Below, in pieces: positions 57,716 to 64,000 of a stretch of DNA of 64,000 nt (positions are counted from its first letter, which is position 1; each line of letters begins with the position of its first letter). The translations under genes were made by a program, and so were the position numbers. Where the stretch lies: positions 20,484 through 84,483 of the forward strand of contig JAIXTE010000049.1 in assembly GCA_027484315.1 (NCBI GenBank). The letters are read 5' to 3'. The stretch comes from Burkholderiales bacterium (lineage in GTDB: Bacteria > Pseudomonadota > Gammaproteobacteria > Burkholderiales > Burkholderiaceae_B). The notes under the pieces are model-generated. The model did not search any database. It was not told where the DNA came from and saw nothing but the letters and a program-made list of their open reading frames with translations.

Positions 57716-58587
57716 CACAGACCAACTTTTCAGTACGCACTGGCGACGGCGCCAGCATTCAGTTGATGCGTTGGGGCCAAAGCACAGGCAAACCTGTTTT
57801 GCATTGGGCCCACGCCACAGGGTTTAGTGCGAAAACCTACACCCCCATGCTGAACAAGCTGATGCCACACTTTGATGTCCACAGCTGGGACATGCGTGGA
57901 CACGGTGAAAGTCGGGATGCAGGCAAGCCCAAAACATTCAAGGGCTGGACGACCTACTACAACGACCTGGTCGCCGTGCTGGACCAAGCACAAGCACCGA
58001 TGTGGCTGGCAGGCCATTCAATTGGGGCCACCACCAGCCTGGCTGCTGCTGCACAGCGCCCTCAGAAGGTCAAAGGGTTGATCCTGATCGAACCAGTACT
58101 GCTTGACCCCAGGCAGGGCTGGGCTTTACGACTAGCCAACTGGTTTGGATTCGCCAATCGAATTGCAATGGCCTCGGCCGCTGCACGCAGGCGAGCAAGT
58201 TTCGCATCCCATGAAGAAGCCTTTGAGAACTATCGCTATAAAAAGGCGTTCAGCACCTGGAGTGATGAGTGGTTAAATGCCTACGTTCAACACGGTTTTG
58301 TCGCCAAAGGCAACGACGAAGTTGAGCTGGCCTGCAAACCCGACTGGGAATCGCTGACCTTTCAACACACGGAGCCCGATGCCGTTCGCTGGATGAAAAA
58401 TCCAGGTTGCCCGATTCACATACTTGCTGCAGGCAAGGGATCCACATTCCCAGCCACTGCACATGCGCGAATTCAAAAACGCTTGCCACATGCAAGGATT
58501 GAAGTGCTTGCTGATGCCACCCACTTTTTGCCGATGGAACACACCGACCTCGTGGTGCAGCGCATTCGGGAAGTGGCGGGACTCTGA
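57712..58587 (+). CDS. Alpha/beta-fold hydrolase
   Basis: A 291-residue enzyme coupled to queA by an ATGA overlap. It has the oxyanion region [22 protein letters not shown], the nucleophile elbow [11 protein letters not shown] with catalytic serine, and a late histidine in [11 protein letters not shown]. These place it in the general alpha/beta hydrolase (esterase/epoxide hydrolase-like) group. The histidine motif and lid region do not decide the substrate. Coupling with queA may be only transcriptional. Confidence 0.88.
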   Translation: MTQTNFSVRTGDGASIQLMRWGQSTGKPVLHWAHATGFSAKTYTPMLNKLMPHFDVHSWDMRGHGESRDAGKPKTFKGWTTYYNDLVAVLDQAQAPMWLAGHSIGATTSLAAAAQRPQKVKGLILIEPVLLDPRQGWALRLANWFGFANRIAMASAAARRRASFASHEEAFENYRYKKAFSTWSDEWLNAYVQHGFVAKGNDEVELACKPDWESLTFQHTEPDAVRWMKNPGCPIHILAAGKGSTFPATAHARIQKRLPHARIEVLADATHFLPMEHTDLVVQRIREVAGL

Positions 58588-58835
58588 CGACTGACAGATT
58601 TGATGTCCGCAGGTCTACTGCTTGTTCGCTGTAGAGGGCTGTTCACCCAGCCTGGTCTCGACGTTTGTTCCCGGCTTAATGGCACCTTGCTTGGGGAATG
58701 CGAAACGCAATGGCGTCTTCGCATCGCTTGCTTCGCAAGCGCCCCGCGCGGCGAGCCCGCCGGAACGCCGAGACAATTCAGCAGGGCGAACCAGCCACTC
58801 GACAGCAACCCAACCCAGCTCCGCTCTACCGACAG

Positions 58836-58890
58836 TCCAGTCCAGCCCAGCTCAGCCCAGCCCAGCCCAGCCCAGCCCAGCCCAGCCCAG
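58836..58890. repeat. Pentanucleotide tandem repeat, 11 units of CCCAG type
   Basis: Eleven consecutive five-base units run from 58836 to 58890. Units 5-11 are identical CCCAG, while units 1-4 include variants TCCAG and CTCAG. It lies in a 634-base non-coding gap between the hydrolase gene and pntB. Unit number is expected to vary between strains by replication slippage. No gene overlaps it. Confidence 0.9.
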
Positions 58891-58948
58891 CAACCAGCAT
58901 CCGCCAGACCTCTCAACAGAGGTTAACCGCACCCAACTCTGCGCACGC

Positions 58949-59162
58949 TGGGTGACTGCGTGAAGCCTTCCGCGCCTTTGGCTGGTTTGCGATTCAAGGA
59001 AATTTGCCAGCGGCTTGCAAAATGAGCGTTCGCGCCAGCGACAAAGCGGACTCGCCGATTTCTTTTGGCGAGCCGCTTTGAGCGAATTTTTCAAGCCGTT
59101 GGAATTACAAATTTCCAAGCAAACCAGCAATGGCCGGAAGGCTTCACGAAAAACAATCACCC
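58949..59162. repeat. Long imperfect inverted repeat (giant hairpin)
   Basis: The left arm starting near 58949 (GGGTGACTG, then CGTGAAGCCTTCCG at 58959) is complementary to the right arm ending near 59162 (CGGAAGGCTTCACG at 59135-59148, then CAATCACCC). Further matched blocks are CTGGTTTGC, GGAAATTTG, CGGCTTG and a tip of AAAGCGG plus CTCGCC around a ten-base loop near 59055. Pairing runs over about 90 bases per arm with small bulges. Together with the tandem repeat, it makes up most of what the 58588-59221 gap holds; the part 58588-58835 shows only a small hairpin near 58725-58742. Confidence 0.8.
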
Positions 59163-59165
59163 AAG

Positions 59166-59197
59166 AAAAAAGCCCCGTGATTGCTCACAGGGCTTTT
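59166..59197 (-). terminator. Intrinsic terminator of the pnt operon
   Basis: AAAAGCCCCGTGA pairs with TCACAGGGCTTTT, with one mismatch, around a four-base loop. On the minus strand it is followed by a T-run. It lies 25 bases past the pntB stop. Confidence 0.85.
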
Positions 59198-59221
59198 CAG
59201 GACAGGTAAGCAGCGCCGACT

Positions 59222-60667
59222 TTACTCGACCGCTTTCACCATGTCTTCAATCACTTTCTTGGCATCGCCAAACACCATCATGGTTTTGTCCATGTAGAAC
59301 AGTTCGTTGTCCAAACCAGCGTAGCCAGCGTTCATGGAACGCTTGTTCACGATGATGGTTTTGGCCTTGTAGGCTTCCAGAATCGGCATGCCTGCAATCG
59401 GGCTCTTGGGGTCTTTCGCCGCAGGGTTCACCACGTCGTTCGCACCCAGTACCAGCACCACGTCAGTTTGCGCAAATTCGCTGTTGATGTCTTCCATCTC
59501 GAACACCTGGTCGTATGGCACTTCGGCCTCGGCCAGCAACACGTTCATGTGGCCTGGCATACGACCCGCCACGGGGTGAATCGCATATTTCACGGTCACG
59601 CCCATGTGGGTCAGCTTCTCGCTCAGTTCCTTCAAAGCGTGTTGGGCACGGGCCACTGCCAAACCGTAACCTGGCACAATCACCACGGTTTCCGCGTTGG
59701 TCAGCAGGAAAGCCACGTCATCGGATGAACCACTTTTCACGGTGCGCTGCTGGCCACCACCGGCTGTTGCGGCTTCCGCCTCACCACCAAAGCCACCCAG
59801 AATCACGTTGAAGAACGAACGGTTCATCGCCTTGCACATGATGTAGGAAAGGATCGCGCCGGATGAACCCACCAGCGAACCCGCCACAATCAACATGCTG
59901 TTGTTCAGCGAGAAACCAATGCCCGCTGCTGCCCAGCCAGAATAGCTGTTCAGCATGGACACCACCACGGGCATGTCGGCACCGCCAATTGGAATAATCA
60001 ATGTGACGCCCAGGATGAAGGCGGCAACCGTCATGATGATGAAAGGTGTCCAGCTTTGCGTTGCTGCAAACCAGATACCGCAACCGATCATCACAATGCC
60101 CAAGACTGCGTTCAACTGGTGCTGACCCGTGAAGCGCACGGGTGCACCCTGGAACAGGCGGAACTTGTACTTGCCACTCAACTTGCCAAAAGCGATGACA
60201 GAACCCGAGAAGGTGATTGCACCCACGAAGGTACCGATGAACAACTCAATCTTGTTACCCAAAGGAATGTCGAAAACACCTTTGGCAGTGATGCCAAACG
60301 CATCGGGTTCAGCCACAGCGGCAACCGCAATGGCCACCGCCGCCAAACCGATCATGCTGTGCATGAAAGCCACCAGTTCAGGCATTTTGGTCATTTCGAC
60401 GCGCTTGGCCATCACCGTGCCCAAGCCGCCACCAACAACCAAACCAGCCAGCACCCAGCCCAAACCTGTAATCGCAGATTGCCCTGCAATTTCAGCCAGC
60501 TTGAAGATCAAGCCGATCGTGGTCAGCACCGCAATGGCCATGCCCACCATACCGAAGGTGTTACCCAATCGGGATGTTGTGGGGTGAGACAGGCCTTTCA
60601 AAGCCTGAATGAAACAGATTGACGCCACCAGGTACAACAGCGTCACTGCGTTGAAACTCAATTGCAT
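59222..60667 (-). CDS. pntB: NAD(P) transhydrogenase subunit beta
   Basis: Membrane subunit of the proton-translocating transhydrogenase that reduces NADP with NADH using the proton gradient. The 481 residues hold about nine membrane segments (1-270: for example FNAVTLLYLVASICFIQALKGL and VGAITFSGSVIAFGKLSGK) and the NADP-binding domain III (about 305-481) with VIVPGYGLAVARAQHAL and IVNKRSMNAGYAGLDNELFY. It is the last gene of a three-gene operon. The trio shows the split pntAA-pntAB-pntB arrangement common in proteobacteria such as Rhodospirillum. Confidence 0.96.
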   Translation of the reverse strand: MQLSFNAVTLLYLVASICFIQALKGLSHPTTSRLGNTFGMVGMAIAVLTTIGLIFKLAEIAGQSAITGLGWVLAGLVVGGGLGTVMAKRVEMTKMPELVAFMHSMIGLAAVAIAVAAVAEPDAFGITAKGVFDIPLGNKIELFIGTFVGAITFSGSVIAFGKLSGKYKFRLFQGAPVRFTGQHQLNAVLGIVMIGCGIWFAATQSWTPFIIMTVAAFILGVTLIIPIGGADMPVVVSMLNSYSGWAAAGIGFSLNNSMLIVAGSLVGSSGAILSYIMCKAMNRSFFNVILGGFGGEAEAATAGGGQQRTVKSGSSDDVAFLLTNAETVVIVPGYGLAVARAQHALKELSEKLTHMGVTVKYAIHPVAGRMPGHMNVLLAEAEVPYDQVFEMEDINSEFAQTDVVLVLGANDVVNPAAKDPKSPIAGMPILEAYKAKTIIVNKRSMNAGYAGLDNELFYMDKTMMVFGDAKKVIEDMVKAVE

Positions 60668-60691
60668 AAGATTCTCCAGATCGCTGTTGGG

Positions 60692-60985
60692 TTACTTGTT
60701 CTTTTTCTTGAACATTTCAAGCATGCGGCGGGTGACCAAAAAGCCACCAAACACATTCACAGCGGCCAGCGCCACAGCCAGCACGCCCATGAATTTGCCC
60801 AGGGGCGTCACGGTCAGTGCAGCTGCCAGCATGGCACCCACAATCACGATTGCGGAAATTGCGTTGGTCACCGCCATCAAGGGGGTGTGCAGCGCGGGTG
60901 TCACGTTCCAGACCACGTGGTAACCCACATAAATGGCCAGTACAAAAATAATCAGGTTGACCACGGTGGGGCTGATTGCGTCCAT
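60692..60985 (-). CDS. pntAB: NAD(P) transhydrogenase subunit alpha, membrane part
   Basis: A 97-residue protein corresponding to the C-terminal membrane region of single-chain PntA. It has three hydrophobic segments: [36 protein letters not shown] and [43 protein letters not shown] is a conserved block. The ATG at 60985 follows GGAG. It lies between the catalytic alpha part and pntB, with short gaps. Confidence 0.95.
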   Translation of the reverse strand: MDAISPTVVNLIIFVLAIYVGYHVVWNVTPALHTPLMAVTNAISAIVIVGAMLAAALTVTPLGKFMGVLAVALAAVNVFGGFLVTRRMLEMFKKKNK

Positions 60986-60998
60986 GTTGGCTCCTTCC

Positions 60999-62126
60999 TT
61001 ATGCGTTCTTGCGTTTGAGTTCGCCACCGGTGCACATCAGGCACGCGGCAACAATGTCGTCTTCCAGGTCGATCTTGAAGGCGCCTTCCTTGTCGAAAAC
61101 CAGCTTCAGGAAATCGATCACGTTGCGGGCGTACAGTGCGGAAGCATCCGCAGCCACCATGGCGGCCAGGTTGGCATAACCCACAATTTTGACGCCATTT
61201 ACGTCTACAATTTCGTTCAGTTGGGACAAGGGGCAGTTGCCACCCTGCTCTACCGCCAAATCGATCACCACAGAGCCTGGCTTCATGGCGCGCACAGTTT
61301 CTTCGTGCAGCAATGTCGGTGCCTTGCGTCCGGGAATCAGGGCCGTCGTAATCACGATATCGCTTTTGATCGCCTTTTCGTGAACTGCTGCCGCCTGGCG
61401 CTTCATCCAGCTTTCTGGCATGGGGCGGGCGTAGCCACCCACGCCCTTGGCAATTTCACGTTCTTCGTCGGATTCAAACGGCACATCGACAAACTTCGCG
61501 CCCAAGGATTCAACCTGCTCTTTGGTGGCCGGGCGAACGTCGGATGCCTCAATCACAGCGCCCAGGCGCTTGGCCGTGGCAATGGCTTGCAAACCGGCAA
61601 CACCCACACCCAAAATCAGCACGCGGGCAGCTTTCACGGTACCGGCGGCGGTCATCAACATGGGCATGAAACGCTGGTACACATTGGCTGCAATCATCAC
61701 GGCCTTGTAACCTGCGATGTTGGCCTGTGAAGACAACACGTCCATGCTTTGCGCACGGGTTGTGCGGGGCGCGGCTTCCAGGGCAAAGGCTGTGAGACCA
61801 GCCTTGTTCATGGATTCCAGTGCAGCTGAATCAAAAGGGTTCAGCATCCCGACCACCACCTGGCCTGCACGGTATGCAGACAATTCATTCTCTGCTGGTG
61901 CACGCACCTTGAGGATCATGTCGCAGTTGCTGATCACGTCCATGGCACGTTCGACGATTTTGGCGCCCACATCCACATAGGATTGATCGGTGATGGAACT
62001 GGCAACGCCTGCGCCAGTCTGAACAAACACTTCGTGTTTTTGAGAAATGAGCTTCTTCACCGTTTCAGGTGTGGCGGCTACACGCGTTTCTCCGGACCTT
62101 GTCTCGGCCGGGATTCCGATTTTCAT
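60999..62126 (-). CDS. pntAA: NAD(P) transhydrogenase subunit alpha, NAD-binding part
   Basis: A 375-residue soluble domain I that binds NAD(H). The N-terminus [26 protein letters not shown] resembles alanine dehydrogenase, a known relative. [31 protein letters not shown] is the NAD site, and [40 protein letters not shown] is a family block. It is the first gene of the operon; its leader on the minus strand holds no riboswitch that I recognise. Confidence 0.95.
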   Translation of the reverse strand: MKIGIPAETRSGETRVAATPETVKKLISQKHEVFVQTGAGVASSITDQSYVDVGAKIVERAMDVISNCDMILKVRAPAENELSAYRAGQVVVGMLNPFDSAALESMNKAGLTAFALEAAPRTTRAQSMDVLSSQANIAGYKAVMIAANVYQRFMPMLMTAAGTVKAARVLILGVGVAGLQAIATAKRLGAVIEASDVRPATKEQVESLGAKFVDVPFESDEEREIAKGVGGYARPMPESWMKRQAAAVHEKAIKSDIVITTALIPGRKAPTLLHEETVRAMKPGSVVIDLAVEQGGNCPLSQLNEIVDVNGVKIVGYANLAAMVAADASALYARNVIDFLKLVFDKEGAFKIDLEDDIVAACLMCTGGELKRKNA

Positions 62127-62349
62127 GGAACTTCTCCTTGAGGGAAAGCGCTTTTATTTGATGTTTAAGAACTGCAAATACACTGCTGGTGCGGACTATA
62201 GCACGGTAGTATCACCCAATCTAAGGGATAACCACAACCCAGTATCTGACAATATTAACTGCCAAATGATATTCGAACGCGTTGTTTCTGTCTTGAAGCA
62301 TTGATCTAAGCAGGGATTGCACTGGCTGAATAGTCCAGACCTGCTTCTG

Positions 62350-63231
62350 TCATGGTTCCTGGCGACGCGCCTGCTCAATGTGATCACAAACCTGCTCTGC
62401 TGCATCGATAAGCCGAGGACCGTTGCGCACCAACAAGTCGTTCGGAACGGTGTACACATGACTTCGCTGTACAGCATTCAGCCCAGGCCATGGCGCCCAC
62501 TGTTTGAGCAATGCACGGTGATCCTCAACCGAGCCACTGCTCAGCAGCACTGCCGGGTTTCGTTTCAGAACACCTTCCACACTGACCTGCGCAGCCAGAT
62601 TGGTCAAATCCGAAAACACATTCCGCCCGCCGCACAGGCCGATCACCTCCGACACCACGTGCTGACCGCCCAGTGTCATCAGAGGTTGGCGCCAAACCTG
62701 GTAAAAAACCGGCACTACGGCACGCCCCTTGAAACGGTTGCTCAATTGCTCAAACCTGGCCAACCATTGATCCACCTTTGGATAGGCTGTGCTTTGCGTA
62801 CCGAGCAGGAGCGCAATGCGTTGCATGGTAGTGGCCACCTGAGCAACGGTTTTTGGTTCGCTCACGAACACGGGCATCCCGGCCTTGCGTAATTGCATAA
62901 CCACATCAGCAGAAATGCCGGATTGCCACACCAGAACCAAGTCTGGCTTACGGGCAAGAATGGACTCGGCACCCAAAACCCAAGGGTTAGGGAGTTTCGG
63001 CAAAGAATTGACCGCGGCTGGAAAATTGCTGGAACCATCCACGGCAATTACCCGATCAAGTCCACCAACGAAATCCACAATTTCAGTAAGGTGGGGAGCA
63101 AGCACCAGGACACGCTGGGCTTGCTTCACACACACGGGTTGGTTGAGGTCGTCCTGAACGCAGGGTTGAGTGGCTTGTGCCATTGACACAAAACCACCCA
63201 GCAGCACAGCGAAGAACAAACCACGCAGCAT
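62350..63231 (-). CDS. btuF: Cobalamin ABC transporter substrate-binding protein, BtuF-like
   Basis: A 293-residue periplasmic protein with a signal peptide (MLRGLFFAVLLGGFVSMAQA before TQPCVQDD). It has the class III binding-protein layout, including RVLVLAPHLTEIVDFVGGLDRVIAVDG, ESILARKPDLVLVWQSG, VFVSEPKTVAQVATTMQRIALLLG and LGGQHVVSEVIGLCGGRNVFSD. The pattern fits BtuF of vitamin B12 uptake. It lies nine bases downstream of the TonB-dependent receptor, which supports a cobalamin role. The btuCD permease and ATPase genes are not seen. Related iron-siderophore binding proteins are an alternative. Confidence 0.85.
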   Translation of the reverse strand: MLRGLFFAVLLGGFVSMAQATQPCVQDDLNQPVCVKQAQRVLVLAPHLTEIVDFVGGLDRVIAVDGSSNFPAAVNSLPKLPNPWVLGAESILARKPDLVLVWQSGISADVVMQLRKAGMPVFVSEPKTVAQVATTMQRIALLLGTQSTAYPKVDQWLARFEQLSNRFKGRAVVPVFYQVWRQPLMTLGGQHVVSEVIGLCGGRNVFSDLTNLAAQVSVEGVLKRNPAVLLSSGSVEDHRALLKQWAPWPGLNAVQRSHVYTVPNDLLVRNGPRLIDAAEQVCDHIEQARRQEP

Positions 63232-63240
63232 GGATACCCT

Positions 63241-64000
63241 TTAGAACTTGTGGCTGTACGTTAACAAGGCATCTTGCTTTGCCACACCGAAGTCACGCAC
63301 GATCTCATAGTCCTTTCCGGTAACGTTGTCCAAACGCAGAGAGAAGTTGTTTCGGGCATCAAGCTCATAACCAATGGTCGCATTGATCAACGTATATCCT
63401 CCTAATTGAACCCGCCCACCCGGGAATGCCACGTCGTCGCGGGGGCCACTTGCCAACACTTCCCCTCCGACTGACCAGCCTTCTGGCAAATTGTAGCTTC
63501 CATAAACTTTCGCAGTCTGAATGGCTCGGCGCAAGAGACGCTCGTCACGGGCGTTTTTCGCAGACAGAATATCCAGCGAAGCCCCCCAAGCTATTGGCCC
63601 AGATTCACCTTCATGCGAAAAGGAAACACCTTCAATTTTCGCCACCCCGGGTTCATTCGTAAATCGAGTATTCCCAGGAGAAATAAGATTACCCACAATC
63701 AGATCTTGAACCAGATTCTGAAACACGGAAACCCGGGACTGTCCATACTGGCTGCTGAGGGCAGCATACAGTTCGTAATTCTCACTTTCCTCAGGATCAA
63801 GATTTGTATTGACCACTGCCGGATTCAAAACAAACCCCGGAGCAAAGGGATTGGCGAACCCAGAAATTTGACTGAAATTTGGACGCTTGAAACCAGTTCC
63901 AACTAAAGCACCAAGCTTGATTTGTTCGTTCAACGCTCTAGAGACTGATAATTGGCCTGTAGTGACATCTCTGTAATTGGAATTGGCATCGAAACGTAAA
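63241..64000 (-). CDS. TonB-dependent outer-membrane receptor, BtuB-like, 3' part
   Basis: The frame is open from the window edge (64000) to the stop at 63241, so the plug domain and early strands are outside. The visible 250 residues are late beta strands: LGALVGTGFKRPNFSQISG, NLDPEESENYELYAALSSQY, IEGVSFSHEGESGPIAWGASLDIL and NFSLRLDNVTGKDYEIV, ending TYSHKF, with the terminal Phe expected for outer-membrane insertion. The patterns PNF and ESENYELY are typical of TonB receptors of the BtuB group. With the downstream btuF-like gene, vitamin B12 is the likely ligand. A cobalamin riboswitch would lie outside the window. Confidence 0.88.
   Translation of the reverse strand, partial: LRFDANSNYRDVTTGQLSVSRALNEQIKLGALVGTGFKRPNFSQISGFANPFAPGFVLNPAVVNTNLDPEESENYELYAALSSQYGQSRVSVFQNLVQDLIVGNLISPGNTRFTNEPGVAKIEGVSFSHEGESGPIAWGASLDILSAKNARDERLLRRAIQTAKVYGSYNLPEGWSVGGEVLASGPRDDVAFPGGRVQLGGYTLINATIGYELDARNNFSLRLDNVTGKDYEIVRDFGVAKQDALLTYSHKF

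Noticed and set aside
58836..58890. Repeat tract considered as a CRISPR array
   Set aside because: Units are only five bases long and there are no spacers or cas genes.

Overview
The window reads as chromosomal DNA of a betaproteobacterium of the order Burkholderiales. Protein signatures and gene order resemble Limnobacter or a close relative (inference from recalled protein style; no database search was possible). Coding density is high and base composition is moderate. Most of the window is housekeeping, with a few accessory islands. No rRNA, CRISPR array, prophage or complete insertion sequence is visible.

Layout. 1-4.2 kb: end of trmB, a membrane GGDEF/EAL protein, and nadB. 4.2-4.85 kb: a long non-coding repeat element (copy A). 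4.87-6.9 kb: nadC-nadA on the other strand, so the de novo NAD route is split by the repeat. 7.1-9.3 kb: three exported proteins resembling the holdfast anchor proteins HfaD, HfaA and HfaB (CsgG-like). 9.4-19.4 kb: a CNNM/CBS transporter, thiC behind a TPP riboswitch, a corrinoid adenosyltransferase, a Gcr-family membrane protein, glnS, and dadA behind a tandem glycine riboswitch. 19.4-23.6 kb: mscL, a YebC-family regulator, purD, hemF and a secreted orphan.

23.7-26.0 kb: the clearest accessory island. A PAAR protein, a large protein of unknown function and a putative lipoprotein are joined by two ATGA stop/start overlaps. This is the architecture of a type VI secretion cargo module with its immunity gene. 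26.1-29.9 kb: nadD-rsfS-rlmH-maf-rng. 29.9-35.8 kb: a complete biotin operon, bioF-bioH-like-bioC-bioD-bioA-bioB. 36-43 kb: a small secreted protein, a major porin, and an envelope block of two glycosyltransferases, a heptosyltransferase and msbA. 43.06-43.56 kb: copy B of the repeat, inverted relative to copy A. 43.6-47.1 kb: dnaE.

47.3-55.5 kb: a glycine-zipper-like membrane protein, a WrbA-like flavoprotein, pirin with a divergent LysR regulator, gluQ, a DEAD-box helicase, a D-2-hydroxyacid dehydrogenase and a diguanylate cyclase. 55.6 kb onward: tRNA-Leu(CAA), a small acidic protein, queA, an alpha/beta hydrolase, a 0.6 kb non-coding stretch with a pentanucleotide tandem repeat and a 214 bp inverted repeat, the pnt transhydrogenase operon, and a vitamin B12 uptake pair (TonB-dependent receptor cut by the window end, then btuF).

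Themes. Cofactor metabolism dominates: NAD synthesis, transhydrogenase, thiamine, biotin, haem, cobalamin uptake and cobalamin adenosylation. Surface and attachment functions (c-di-GMP enzymes, hfa-like genes, porin, LPS genes) form a second theme. The points most worth checking are the PAAR/effector/immunity triplet, the hfa-like cluster outside its usual alphaproteobacterial hosts, and the paired long intergenic elements with a conserved stem and a variable hairpin tip.
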